Below are positions 1 through 9,632 of a stretch of DNA of 46,480 bases, piece after piece; the first letter of the stretch is position 1; each line of letters opens with the position of its first letter. A model generated the notes under the pieces. It made no database searches. It was not told where the DNA came from and saw nothing but the letters and a program-made list of their open reading frames with translations. Both the position numbers and the translations under genes were made by a program. The stretch comes from Candidatus Saccharimonadota bacterium (GTDB lineage: Bacteria; Patescibacteriota; Saccharimonadia; Saccharimonadales; UBA4665): the NCBI GenBank assembly GCA_027327085.1, contig DAHWAT010000003.1, forward strand, positions 1-46,480, given 5' to 3'.

Positions 1-1
1 G

Positions 2-388
2 GTCGAGCTAGAAGATTACTACCTAGACATCATCAAAGAAGAATTAAATGTCAAGCAGGTCATTGTAGATAAAACGTTATCAAGCGTAGTCCAGCTTGAC
101 TGTAAATTGAGTGAAGCTTTAATCCAGGAGGGCTATGCAAGAGAGATTATCAGGCATATTCAACAACTGCGTAAACAAAACGGACTACAAGTTGATGATC
201 GTATTCATTTGTATCTGAGTTCAAACAATAAGCAGCTAAAGACTGTCATAAGTAATCAGGATTTAACTAAAATTATTATGCACGAAACGCTAGCGGTATC
301 TTTAAGTAAGCAACCATCTGATCAGACACCTATTGAAATAAAGCTTGATAAAGATAAAGCCTTAAGTGTAGCTTTAGCCAAAGCCTAA
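2..388 (+). CDS. ileS: Isoleucyl-tRNA synthetase, C-terminal fragment (truncated by window start)
   Basis: Open frame from base 2: VELEDYYLDIIKEELNVKQVIVDK...SEALIQEGYAREIIRHIQQLRKQNGLQVDDRIHLYL, typical of the IleS C-terminal domain; ORF track starts at an internal TTG. Confidence 0.85.
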   Translation, partial: VELEDYYLDIIKEELNVKQVIVDKTLSSVVQLDCKLSEALIQEGYAREIIRHIQQLRKQNGLQVDDRIHLYLSSNNKQLKTVISNQDLTKIIMHETLAVSLSKQPSDQTPIEIKLDKDKALSVALAKA

Positions 389-420
389 TCTTAGATAACT
401 CACGATATAGCTTATAAGCC

Positions 421-449
421 TTTACAGATTGATTACTTTTTGGTATGCT
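421..449 (+). promoter_or_regulatory. Sigma70-type promoter TTTACA-N17-TATGCT upstream of rplU
   Basis: TTTACA 421-426, 17-nt spacer, TATGCT 444-449. Confidence 0.45.
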
Positions 450-498
450 CTATCGGTAACTTTAGTCAAATTAACAGATTTTGAGACAAATTGATATT

Positions 499-807
499 AT
501 GAAAAAAGCAGTCATTGAAACAGGTAGTAAACAATATTTAGTAGCTGAAGGCGACGAAATAAAAGTCGAACTTTTAAAAACAGACTCTAAAACAGCTAAA
601 TTTGAACCATTACTAGTAATTGATGGTGATTCAGTCCTAGTCGGTACGCCGAAGCTTGATAAGATAGCCGTATCTGCAGATATTTTAGAAGCCAATATTC
701 AGTCCGACAAAGTGACATCCATTCGCTATAAGGCCAAAAAAAGAGTTCATAAAACTCGTGGCCACAGACAACACAGTAGTCTTATAAAAATTAAAAAAAT
801 TAGTTAG
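499..807 (+). CDS. rplU: 50S ribosomal protein L21
   Basis: MKKAVIETGSKQYLVAEGDEIKVELL...KAKKRVHKTRGHRQHSSLIKIKKI; the ATG at 499 is preferred over the upstream TTG at 481. Confidence 0.92.
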   Translation: MKKAVIETGSKQYLVAEGDEIKVELLKTDSKTAKFEPLLVIDGDSVLVGTPKLDKIAVSADILEANIQSDKVTSIRYKAKKRVHKTRGHRQHSSLIKIKKIS

Positions 808-1041
808 TTAATTTTAAGGCTGAAATTTTTATAAAACTTGGTGTGGATAACTACAGCAGCTAAATTTATAAGTTGTGATTAACTCAACAGTATATTAAGA
901 TGTAAATTGCTTTATATCCTGATGTAGCAGCGGTGTTTATACTTAAAAAATAATATCTTTTGTATCAAATACAACAAAAATAGTTAAAAATATATAAAAA
1001 AGCAACATTTTAAATGGATATTTATTTTATTCAAAAAACCC

Positions 1042-1070
1042 TTGAAAGGCCTTTCAAAAACATAGATACT
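1042..1070 (+). promoter_or_regulatory. Sigma70-type promoter TTGAAA-N17-GATACT in long intergenic region
   Basis: TTGAAA 1042-1047, 17-nt spacer, GATACT 1065-1070. Confidence 0.45.
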
Positions 1071-1076
1071 AGTAGA

Positions 1077-1257
1077 TACGGGGTTGGAGTTCTGAGGTGC
1101 AGATCTTAGCCCTAACCAACAAACAGAGGGTAAAATTAAACAAACAAACAAATGGGCTTCCCTCAACTAGGGAAGCCCTCAAAATAAATAAAACCATGTT
1201 TTACTTAAATAAGATTAAATTTTAGACACTCAAAGCAACCTTTGGGTGTTTTTTATT
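1077..1257 (+). ncRNA. Candidate structured non-coding RNA (three hairpins ending in an intrinsic terminator)
   Basis: Hairpin 1082-1117 (GGTTGG..CTGAG / CTTAG..CCTAACC); perfect 10-bp hairpin 1154-1178 (GGGCTTCCCT-CAACT-AGGGAAGCCC); terminator hairpin 1226-1255; promoter-like element just upstream; no long ORF. Confidence 0.4.
1226..1257 (+). terminator. Intrinsic terminator
   Basis: ACACTCAAAG-CAAC-CTTTGGGTGT followed by TTTTTATTT. Confidence 0.7.
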
Positions 1258-1276
1258 TAAGAACGAAGGAATTAAA

Positions 1277-1405
1277 GTGAAACAAAACAAAAAAAAGAAA
1301 CAACCAGAAGATAGACTTCTCAAAAAATTATCGCTTAAAGAGAGAAGTCAGCAACAAAAAATTAGACGTTTGATAGCTAAAGATGACTCTTTTAAGTTGA
1401 TTTAG
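1277..1405 (+). CDS. Small basic 42-aa protein, unknown (not in the supplied ORF track)
   Basis: GTG start with AAGGA about 6 nt upstream; VKQNKKKKQPEDRLLKKLSLKERSQQQKIRRLIAKDDSFKLI, stop TAG 1403-1405. Confidence 0.4.
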   Translation: MKQNKKKKQPEDRLLKKLSLKERSQQQKIRRLIAKDDSFKLI

Positions 1406-1457
1406 CCTTGGCGAATCAAAGCTAAATCAATGGTATACTGATGTAGTTAGATAAAAT

Positions 1458-2210
1458 ATGTCAAAAGTAATTGCTGTAGTTAATCAAAAGGGAGGGGTTG
1501 GAAAAACCACCACTGCTATTAATGTAGCCGCTCAACTGGCTTTGTCTAATAAGTCGGTTTTGCTGGTAGATCTTGATCCACAAGCTAATGCGACTAGTGG
1601 TTTAGGTATTGAAAAAGCTAGTCTCAGCACGACTTATGATGTTTTATGTGGAGCAACGACGATAAACCAGGCCACCATTAATACTTATGTTAATAACTTA
1701 TGGCTTGTACCGGCAAATTCTGATTTAGCGGCTGCTGAAGTCGAACTGGTTGCTAGCGATAAAAGAGAATTTAAACTAGCTGAGGCTATCAAGCAGCTTG
1801 ATTATGACTATCTAATCATAGACTGTCCACCAGCACTGGGACTATTAACGATTAATGCTCTTACGGCTGCTGACAGCGTATTAATCCCGGTTCAGTCTGA
1901 GTACTATGCCCTAGAAGGCTTAGGCCAGCTACTGAGTACCATTCAAATGATTAAACAACGCACCAACCCTAACTTAAATATCATGGGTGTTGTAGTGACG
2001 ATGTTTGATAAGCGCAACGCCCTGAGTGATCAGGTCTATAAGGAATTAGAAAATTATTTTAAAGAGACATTATTTACATCAATTATTCCAAGAAATGTTA
2101 AGCTGGCAGAAGCTCCAAGTTACGGAAAGACCATTTATGATCATGATCGCTGGAGCAAGGGAGCCAGAGCCTACAAAGCTCTTACTAAAGAAATAATCAA
2201 GAGAACCTAG
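1458..2210 (+). CDS. parA: ParA/Soj chromosome partitioning ATPase
   Basis: Deviant Walker A KGGVGKTTTAINVA; VDLDPQANATSGLG; DYLIIDCPPALG. Confidence 0.95.
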   Translation: MSKVIAVVNQKGGVGKTTTAINVAAQLALSNKSVLLVDLDPQANATSGLGIEKASLSTTYDVLCGATTINQATINTYVNNLWLVPANSDLAAAEVELVASDKREFKLAEAIKQLDYDYLIIDCPPALGLLTINALTAADSVLIPVQSEYYALEGLGQLLSTIQMIKQRTNPNLNIMGVVVTMFDKRNALSDQVYKELENYFKETLFTSIIPRNVKLAEAPSYGKTIYDHDRWSKGARAYKALTKEIIKRT

Positions 2211-2219
2211 TAGAACTTT

Positions 2220-3089
2220 TTAGTCGAAGTAACTAAGCAATCGGTCCAATTCCTCATCGGAGCTAAAGTTTATCTCTAGTCGACCACCGTATGCCATGCG
2301 CTTGATTCTAACTTCTGTGCCTAGTTTCTGACTCACTTTTTTTGTTGCTGGAGTCTCGGTTTCGGTTCTAGCGCTAGCTTTTTCAGTTTCTTTAATGCCT
2401 TCTTTAATACTAATCACAAAACGTTCCGCCTGACGTACGTTCCAACCTAGGCTAATAATGGCATTGAGCAAGTAGCTTTGGCGTTCAGGATCGTCTTTTA
2501 ATGACAAAACTGCCCTAGCATGTCCTTCAGTAATTTTGCCACTTGTAAGAGCTTCTTTGGCTGCTTCAGGTAGTTGAGTTAGGCGGGCAATGTTGTGAAC
2601 AGTCGATGATGCCTTACCTAGCCGTTGGGCAATGGTATCGTATGGCAAAGAGAATTGATCATGCAGCCGTTCAATACTGAAAGCTTGCTCCAGCGGGTTA
2701 AGATCAACCCGTTGAACGTTTTCAATTAAAGCAACTTCTAGTTGCTCAAGCGCCTTTGAAGACCGTACAATCGCTGGAACGGTTTTAAGTTTGGCAATCG
2801 AGGCTGCTTTAAACCGTCTTTCTCCGGCTATGATGGTATATACACCATGTTGTCTAGGCGTTACTATCAAGGGCTGAATTACACCATATCGTTTGATTGA
2901 TGCAGCTAACTCATTGAGAGAGGCGTTGTCAAAATGCTTACGCGGCTGATTAGGGTTTGGTTTTAGGTTTTTAAGGTCAATCGATTCAATACGCTCATTT
3001 GACTCAAGTACTAGGTTTTTGTCAAAATTTTCCGGCAATAAACTATCGAAGCCGTGACCTAAAGCTTGTTTTTTTGGTTGATTCATCAA
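2220..3089 (-). CDS. parB: ParB/Spo0J partitioning protein
   Basis: LKPNPNQPRKHFD, IIAGERRFKAASIAKL, ALIENVQRVDLNPLEQA, HTH GKASSTVHNIARL. Confidence 0.95.
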   Translation of the reverse strand: MMNQPKKQALGHGFDSLLPENFDKNLVLESNERIESIDLKNLKPNPNQPRKHFDNASLNELAASIKRYGVIQPLIVTPRQHGVYTIIAGERRFKAASIAKLKTVPAIVRSSKALEQLEVALIENVQRVDLNPLEQAFSIERLHDQFSLPYDTIAQRLGKASSTVHNIARLTQLPEAAKEALTSGKITEGHARAVLSLKDDPERQSYLLNAIISLGWNVRQAERFVISIKEGIKETEKASARTETETPATKKVSQKLGTEVRIKRMAYGGRLEINFSSDEELDRLLSYFD

Positions 3090-3109
3090 TTAAAATATAA
3101 CATAAAAGT

Positions 3110-3766
3110 CTAGAAGACTTTAGCATCTCCTAGAGGGAAGACTCTAAGAACTAATCGACCAATAATCTGATTAGCATTGATTGGTCCAAAACTTCTTGAA
3201 TCCAGTGAATCGGGACGATTATCACCTTCAACAAATAATTGGTTAGGCCCAAGCGTTATATTGATATTGCCTGAGGTATAAGGCAAGTCTTTCTTAGTGA
3301 AGTAGCCTAAGGTTTTATCGGGGTCAAAGCCGTGAGGGTGAGCTTTGTTATAGATCATATTAATGCCATTTTTGATTACTAAATGATCACCAGGTAAGCC
3401 AATCACTCTTTTAATCAATTGTTTTTCGTTTTGTTGCCCAAAGGCACTTAGACCAGATTCATTGAAGACAATGATGCTGCCTCGACTAGGAATATACGGT
3501 GTGCCGGTAATACGAGACCAAGTTCTTGGCAGTTTCCAAATGATAAGCTTATCGCCATTATGCAAGGTGTTTTGCATACTCGGTCCGTCTACCTGATAGG
3601 ATCTAAAAACAAAAACTATAATAAGGATGGCTACCCCTACTGCAGTCGCTAAAATGCTGATAGTAGACAGAATTTCTCTCCATAAAGGCGGTGCTACTGG
3701 AGCCTGCTTATCGGCAGTATCACTAGGAGGTGTCTCGTTTTCCTGAACTTTTAGTGGTTTATCCAT
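3110..3766 (-). CDS. lepB: Signal peptidase I
   Basis: N-terminal TM; VDGPSMQNTLHNGD (catalytic Ser), LIKRVIGLPGD (catalytic Lys), VEGDNRPDSLDSRSFGPI. Confidence 0.93.
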   Translation of the reverse strand: MDKPLKVQENETPPSDTADKQAPVAPPLWREILSTISILATAVGVAILIIVFVFRSYQVDGPSMQNTLHNGDKLIIWKLPRTWSRITGTPYIPSRGSIIVFNESGLSAFGQQNEKQLIKRVIGLPGDHLVIKNGINMIYNKAHPHGFDPDKTLGYFTKKDLPYTSGNINITLGPNQLFVEGDNRPDSLDSRSFGPINANQIIGRLVLRVFPLGDAKVF

Positions 3767-3865
3767 AACAAACTTCTACTATAGCATATACAATTTCAAA
3801 CATAAGACCGTAAACTTTATAAACAGCGGTTATATACAAAAAATACAACAAAGAGTAATAAAACT

Positions 3866-3894
3866 TTGACAGGTTAAACACTTATTAATATAAT
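3866..3894 (+). promoter_or_regulatory. Consensus sigma70 promoter TTGACA-N17-TATAAT
   Basis: TTGACA 3866-3871, 17-nt spacer, TATAAT 3889-3894, upstream of the CDS at 3912. Confidence 0.85.
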
Positions 3895-3911
3895 GCTTAT
3901 GTAATTAAGTT

Positions 3912-5555
3912 ATGGGTAGGTTTCGCTTTAAGCGGCCTGGAACACAAATACCAAGCCAAACACAAAACACTAACACCTTTGAGAATCTGCAACCTGTGCA
4001 AAGGGATAGTTTTGATAGTCTTCAAAATGCTCAGCCCAGCTCTAGTGCGCTGGCCAGACTGGTTATTAGAGGCATCAAAAGAGATATAAATCGACAAATG
4101 GGACTGCGTAAGGCTCAATCTAGTCCTGTTATTAATACAGCACTCATGGCACGACGTGTACCTATAGACATGTCCTTACCCGGAGAAGAAAGTCCAGCCC
4201 ACTGGAATGAATTTATTAAAAAGAATAAATGGCATCGGTTGCGTCTGGTAACTACATCCGGCATAGCCATTGTCTTAATAATTGGACTAACCCTAGGCGG
4301 CTTATTATTTTCGGAAAATTACTCTAAGCTTCACAAGGTACTTCGAGGTACCGCAACGGCCGATCCGTTATCGAATCTTCATCTTCTGCAAGGACAATCA
4401 AGCGGCAGAATTAACCTATTACTGATGGGACGTGCTGGAGGGAATAATAACCAGAAGGCTAATTTAACTAACACCATGATATTCGCTAGCATCGATGTCA
4501 TTAATCACGACGTAAAGTTTATTAGTCTGCCAAATAATCTGTGGGTAGCCAATGATGAAGGTGCTATGACTATCAATCAAGCTTTTGCAAGAGGGGAGCA
4601 AAGTATATCTGGTAGTCTCAATCCAGTTAACCCAGATAACCAGACGCTAGAGGCTGGTTTTAAGTTAGCCGATCAAACGGTCTCAAACGTCTTGGGCCAG
4701 CCAATTAACTACAATATCATTATTAATTTTGCGGGCCTACAACAACTGGTTAACGTCTTAGGGGGTATCAATCTAAATGTACCCTCAGCCTTAGTTGATC
4801 CGACTATGGCCTGGCAAAATAATAATCAGCCAACATTGGTGCCTGCAGGCAGTCAAACCTTAAACGGTAAGCAGACCATGCTCTATGTTACGTCTGTTCA
4901 AAGCACGAGTGAGTCAAGTCGACAACAAAGGCAAAGACAAGTTCTATCGGCTATATTTTCAAAGGTGACTAGTTCAACTACCTTATCAAACCCGTTGACA
5001 GTCAGCCGCATAATCAACACTTTAGGTAATAACGTGGCTAGCGATCTATCTATGACCGATGCCGCTAAATTGTATCAATTATTAGCTCCGGTTAGCGTAA
5101 ATGGCTTTAGCTCAATCCATTTATTAACAGCTAATAATCAATATCTAACAGCTAGTAGTATGAATAGCTTACCCATAACCCAACCAGTAGCTGGACTATT
5201 TAATTACTCTAGCATTCATAGTTATATAGCTAGCCAGCTGCCCAATCCTTACCTGTCAAAAGAAGATGCTAGCATCTTTATTATGAACGGCACGAATACG
5301 CCTGATTTAGCCACTCATTTAGGGCATCAATTAAGCCAAGCCGGCTATAATGTGATAGGGGTTGCTAATGCACCAACTGCAAACTGGACTAAAACGACTT
5401 TATATAATGTTAACGGCGGTAATCCTTACACGGCTCAATTCTTAAGCGACAAGCTTAAAATTAAAGTTTCTAAAAAGCCAATTAACAAATCGATACCGAC
5501 AGACGGAGCAGATTTTGTTATCATAATAGGTAACAATGAAACCAATCCTACTTAA
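3912..5555 (+). CDS. LytR-CpsA-Psr (LCP) family protein with C-terminal LytR_C-like domain
   Basis: Single TM, then RINLLLMGRAGG...DVKFISLPNNLWV...INQAFARGE...INYNIIINFAGLQQLVNVLGGINLNVP; C-terminal IFIMNGTNTPDLATHLGHQLSQAGYNV. Confidence 0.85.
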   Translation: MGRFRFKRPGTQIPSQTQNTNTFENLQPVQRDSFDSLQNAQPSSSALARLVIRGIKRDINRQMGLRKAQSSPVINTALMARRVPIDMSLPGEESPAHWNEFIKKNKWHRLRLVTTSGIAIVLIIGLTLGGLLFSENYSKLHKVLRGTATADPLSNLHLLQGQSSGRINLLLMGRAGGNNNQKANLTNTMIFASIDVINHDVKFISLPNNLWVANDEGAMTINQAFARGEQSISGSLNPVNPDNQTLEAGFKLADQTVSNVLGQPINYNIIINFAGLQQLVNVLGGINLNVPSALVDPTMAWQNNNQPTLVPAGSQTLNGKQTMLYVTSVQSTSESSRQQRQRQVLSAIFSKVTSSTTLSNPLTVSRIINTLGNNVASDLSMTDAAKLYQLLAPVSVNGFSSIHLLTANNQYLTASSMNSLPITQPVAGLFNYSSIHSYIASQLPNPYLSKEDASIFIMNGTNTPDLATHLGHQLSQAGYNVIGVANAPTANWTKTTLYNVNGGNPYTAQFLSDKLKIKVSKKPINKSIPTDGADFVIIIGNNETNPT

Positions 5556-6285
5556 GTTAAAGCCAACTAGCGGTTTTTCATACATATTACACTTAAGCTT
5601 TTTACTGATTCTGCCTATAGCAGCTTATCTATTAGTGACAATTCATTTTGTTCAGCTGGCACTCAGTCTAATTGTTTTAAGTAAATGGCGTATGTTCGCT
5701 GTAAGACCTAGATTTTGGGCCGCTAACATAAGGGCCAACTCGATAGACCTAATCGTAGGTTTGTCTTTAGTGTTATTTATGGATCATTCCACTAGCCTAT
5801 TGATTAGGCTGCTATGGGTAGTTCTATATGCGGTATGGCTAGTATATCTAAAGCCGGCTAGCTCTACCTTCATGGTTTCGGTACAAGCCTTTATCGGCCA
5901 ATTAGTGGCTCTAATGGCGCTATATTTAATTTGGTCAAATGGGCCTATCTATGGACTGACGGCTTTAACTGGCCTATTTTGCTTCCTGGCTGCCCGTCAT
6001 TTCCTAGAAGCTTTCGATGAGCCATACGATAAGTTACTAGCCTATATCTGGGGATATTTTGGAGCGTCACTGGCATGGCTATTAAGTCACTGGCTATTAT
6101 TTTACAGGGGAGTTTCTTTAACAACCTTACTCCTAAGTGCTTTAGGTTATGGTTTGTCGGCACTTTATTATTTGGATCATGAGAATAAATTAAGTAAGCT
6201 TTTTAAGCGACAAATTATTATAGCCATGATTGTAATCGTCGGAATTGCAATTATTTTCTCAGGTTGGGGTAATAAAGTTGTTTAA
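5536..6285 (+). CDS. Hypothetical polytopic membrane protein
   Basis: Multiple hydrophobic segments; overlaps the LCP gene by 20 bp. Confidence 0.7.
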   Translation: MKPILLKLKPTSGFSYILHLSFLLILPIAAYLLVTIHFVQLALSLIVLSKWRMFAVRPRFWAANIRANSIDLIVGLSLVLFMDHSTSLLIRLLWVVLYAVWLVYLKPASSTFMVSVQAFIGQLVALMALYLIWSNGPIYGLTALTGLFCFLAARHFLEAFDEPYDKLLAYIWGYFGASLAWLLSHWLLFYRGVSLTTLLLSALGYGLSALYYLDHENKLSKLFKRQIIIAMIVIVGIAIIFSGWGNKVV

Positions 6286-6303
6286 TATTGAAAGGAGGTA
6301 AAT

Positions 6304-7620
6304 ATGACAGACAATAAAACAAATGAACCAAATACTTACAGCGTTTCTAGCCGAGCCAGTAAAAGTAAAAAAGACTCCATAAATCTGACGTTGACTATTC
6401 CAGCAATCAGCTTTAAAAAACCTGACTTTAAAAAAATTAAAAATCCTAAAACCTGGGGCCATAAAACTATCATTTTTGCCTACATACTAGTAGCTTTAAT
6501 TTTTGGTTATGTCGGAGCGGTTATTGAATATCAAACCAGTAGTTTGGGCCAAGTTACCTATGCTAACTTAAGCGGGCAAGAAAAGATTGTGACAAGCTCC
6601 AGCCAGTTAATTAATCAGATTGCTAAGACGGTTGGTCCAAGCGTAGTTAGCGTAAATGTTAGTATTACCACAACTTCATCAAATAGCTTAAGTGGTTTTG
6701 GTTTGTTTGGTTTTGCTCAGCCTGAATCTGAGCAAGCTGCCGGCACTGGCATAATTCTCACTTCTCAAGGTTTAATTGTGACAAATCGTCATGTTGTACC
6801 AGTTAGAACAACTAAAGTAAGTGTTACCCTGAGTAATGGCGTACAGTTAAACAACGTTTCAGTTATTGGTAGGACTAGCCCAAATAGCAGTCTCGATATA
6901 GCTTTCTTGAAAGTCAATAATCTTGAAGGCCAGAAATTGACCCCTGCGGTTATCGGTAATTCTTCACAAGTTCAAGTCGGTGATTCAGTAGTGGCTATTG
7001 GCAACGCCTTAGGCCAGTTTCAAAACACCGTCACTAGCGGCATCATCTCTGGCTATGGTAGAAGTGTGGTAGCTACTAGCAGTACCGGTAATAGCCAGGA
7101 AGGTCTAGATGACCTATTCCAGACTGATGCAGCCATTAACGAAGGTAACTCAGGCGGACCATTAGTAAATATGAACGGTCAGGTAATAGGCATTAATGTT
7201 GCCACAGCCAGCGGCGCTCAGAACATTGGCTTTTCGATTCCGATCAATGATGTGAAAGGCTTGATTAATCAAGTTCTCAAAACTGGTAAATTATCTATTC
7301 CTTACTTAGGCATCAGATACATTCCTTTAACAGCTGATGTGGCTAGTGAATACAATTTAAGTGTGAATAATGGTGCCTTCATTGCTCCCAGTAGTAATTC
7401 AAGCCAACCATCGGTTATACCAGGTAGTCCTGCCGCTCAAGCAGGGCTTCAAACCAACGACATCATAACTGCCGTAAATGGCACTAATATTAATCAGGAG
7501 CATAGCCTGACCGCATTACTTGATCAATATATGCCAGGCGATACTATTAACTTGACCGTTTTAAGAGGCAAAAACACTATTAATATTTCGGCTACTTTAG
7601 GCAAAGCTCCGGGTAGCTAA
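6304..7620 (+). CDS. htrA: HtrA/DegP-family serine protease with PDZ domain
   Basis: TM anchor; triad TNRHVV, SLDIAFLKV, NEGNSGGPLVN; C-terminal PDZ; strong SD GAAAGGAGG. Confidence 0.92.
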   Translation: MTDNKTNEPNTYSVSSRASKSKKDSINLTLTIPAISFKKPDFKKIKNPKTWGHKTIIFAYILVALIFGYVGAVIEYQTSSLGQVTYANLSGQEKIVTSSSQLINQIAKTVGPSVVSVNVSITTTSSNSLSGFGLFGFAQPESEQAAGTGIILTSQGLIVTNRHVVPVRTTKVSVTLSNGVQLNNVSVIGRTSPNSSLDIAFLKVNNLEGQKLTPAVIGNSSQVQVGDSVVAIGNALGQFQNTVTSGIISGYGRSVVATSSTGNSQEGLDDLFQTDAAINEGNSGGPLVNMNGQVIGINVATASGAQNIGFSIPINDVKGLINQVLKTGKLSIPYLGIRYIPLTADVASEYNLSVNNGAFIAPSSNSSQPSVIPGSPAAQAGLQTNDIITAVNGTNINQEHSLTALLDQYMPGDTINLTVLRGKNTINISATLGKAPGS

Positions 7621-7684
7621 AAAGTGTATGCGTCTTTAATTTTAAATCAGAAAACTTTAATAATAGCAAACAAAGCTATTGACC

Positions 7685-8503
7685 TTAAATGGTTTTAGCT
7701 AACTTAAAGGTTTGAATAAAATCATCTTCAAAAACTAGTTTGTAGCCATAATTGGCTGCTAGAGTCATCATAGCCTGGTGTTGAGGCGGTAAAGACTCAG
7801 TTAATATATACAACGGTTTAGATTCTAACTGTTTAATCTGCCTAAACAGTTGTCTATATATATCTAAACCGTCTTTGCCCCCAAAGATGGCTAGTTTAGG
7901 CTCATGAGTTGCTGATAGATTTATCTTAAAATCATCTGGAACATAAGGTAAATTACATAATAAGACGCCATAGCTGTCTTTCAAATTAGATAACAAGTTA
8001 CTGTGGATCGTGCTTAAGTTTAGTGTAAATTTTTCGACATTTATTTTAGCCACTTTTAGGGCCTTTTTATCTATATCGATTAAATCAACGGCACTGGTTT
8101 GAAGTTCTAAAGCAGCGGTTATGCCTATTGCGCCACAACCGCAACCAATATCAGCGATCCGCAAATTCGGTAGTTTAAGGTCTAAGTTTAAGAGGCGTTC
8201 AATCATCGTTTCGGATTCTGGTCTAGGTTCTAAAACGGCTGAGTTGACCATAAATGAGCGACCATAAAAGTAGGACTTTTGGACTATGTAAGATATCGGT
8301 TCGTGCTTAATTCTTCGTTTGAGTACATTATTTAATGTTTTTAAATTGCTTGGGCTAATTTCTAAGTCTAAATTGGCTAAAAGTTTCGACCGATCTATTT
8401 TTAGGCAATGTTCAAGCAATATTAGGCTGTCGAGCCTAGCGGTAGCAATATTGGCTTTGTTTAATGAAGTCTCAGCTTGTTTAAGCCAAGTAGCTAAAAG
8501 CAT
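7685..8503 (-). CDS. prmC: Peptide chain release factor N5-glutamine methyltransferase
   Basis: IADIGCGCGAIGITAAL and NLPYVPD (NPPY-like) motifs; adjacent to prfA. Confidence 0.9.
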   Translation of the reverse strand: MLLATWLKQAETSLNKANIATARLDSLILLEHCLKIDRSKLLANLDLEISPSNLKTLNNVLKRRIKHEPISYIVQKSYFYGRSFMVNSAVLEPRPESETMIERLLNLDLKLPNLRIADIGCGCGAIGITAALELQTSAVDLIDIDKKALKVAKINVEKFTLNLSTIHSNLLSNLKDSYGVLLCNLPYVPDDFKINLSATHEPKLAIFGGKDGLDIYRQLFRQIKQLESKPLYILTESLPPQHQAMMTLAANYGYKLVFEDDFIQTFKLAKTI

Positions 8504-8505
8504 GT

Positions 8506-9564
8506 TTAACTTTCTTGAGCAATAAGTTGATATTCTGTCTCTAGTAGTTTATCGATTATGTCGTCTATTTCGCCGTTAAGTGCTGCTGGTATGTTGGACC
8601 TTGAATAGCCAATTCGATGGTCGGTTATACGGTCCTGAGGGAAGTTGTAGGTTCTAATTTTTTCTGATCTATCGCCTGAACCGATTAACTTTCGTCTAGC
8701 TAAAGATAGTTCTTTTTGCTCTTCTTCAATCTTATTTTGCAGCAAACGGCTTCTTAGGATACTCATAGCCTTTGCTTTATTTTTGATTTGTGACTTTTCG
8801 TCTTGGTTGGCTACAACTAAACCACTAGGCAAGTGAGTGATACGAACAGCTGAGTCAGTTGTGTTGACACTCTGGCCGCCATGGCCGCTGCTTCTATAAA
8901 CATCGATTCTTAGGTCGTTAGGGTTAATTTCTACGTCTGATTCTTCGGCTTCGGGTAACACAGCTACTGTGACTGTTGATGTATGAACTCGTCCTTGACT
9001 TTCGGTAATTGGCACGCGTTGAACCCGATGAACACCAGCTTCAAACTTTAGGTTTTTGTAGGCGTCTAATCCATTAACGGCAAAAATAATTTCTTTAAAG
9101 CCGCCAACTTCATTTGGTGATTCGCTAAGAAGCTCAATCTTATAGCCATGGCTTTCTGCCCAGCGATTATACATGCGATACAGTTCACCGGCAAAAAGAC
9201 TGGATTCGTCACCACCAGCAGCAGCTCTGATCTCAATAATAACGTTGCGACTATTATTGGGGTCCTCTGGCGTTAGTTTTTTAAGTAGTAGATTGTCGTT
9301 TTCGGCAATTTGTTGATTTAAGTTAGCTAGCTCTTGACTAGCCAGTTCTTGAATTTCAGGATCTGAATTATTGATTAGTTGCTCAGAGGAGGCTTTATCC
9401 TGATATAGCTTTTTTCTTTGACTAAATAAATCCAAGATATTACTTAACTCACTTTGACGTTTAGCTAATGAAGGATAATCTGTACTGCTGTAAATATTAG
9501 GATCTCGCAGTTTGTTCTCAAGTTCAGTTAGCTCACGGCGTAATTCTTCTTCTTTTTGGTCCAT
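8506..9564 (-). CDS. prfA: Peptide chain release factor 1
   Basis: [18 protein letters not shown] (PxT) and [20 protein letters not shown] (GGQ). Confidence 0.95.
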   Translation of the reverse strand: MDQKEEELRRELTELENKLRDPNIYSSTDYPSLAKRQSELSNILDLFSQRKKLYQDKASSEQLINNSDPEIQELASQELANLNQQIAENDNLLLKKLTPEDPNNSRNVIIEIRAAAGGDESSLFAGELYRMYNRWAESHGYKIELLSESPNEVGGFKEIIFAVNGLDAYKNLKFEAGVHRVQRVPITESQGRVHTSTVTVAVLPEAEESDVEINPNDLRIDVYRSSGHGGQSVNTTDSAVRITHLPSGLVVANQDEKSQIKNKAKAMSILRSRLLQNKIEEEQKELSLARRKLIGSGDRSEKIRTYNFPQDRITDHRIGYSRSNIPAALNGEIDDIIDKLLETEYQLIAQES

Positions 9565-9632
9565 ATATGATCTCTGTCCTATTATATAAGTAAAGCCAAG
9601 AACTAAAACAAATGATTAAGCTAGGTTTATGA

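Noticed and set aside
471-695. Minus-strand ORF of 74 aa
   Set aside because: Antisense shadow of rplU
842-850. Perfect DnaA-box complement TGTGGATAA in the rplU-parA intergenic region (possible oriC)
   Set aside because: Only one perfect box there (TGTGATTAA at 874 has two mismatches), another perfect copy lies inside the CHAP gene near 31823, no dnaA/dnaN nearby and no strand switch; consistent with chance
984-1166. Minus-strand 60-aa ORF in the intergenic region
   Set aside because: Low-complexity translation covering the hairpins of the candidate ncRNA; no RBS or family
3897-4118. Minus-strand 73-aa ORF
   Set aside because: Antisense to the LCP gene start, no independent support
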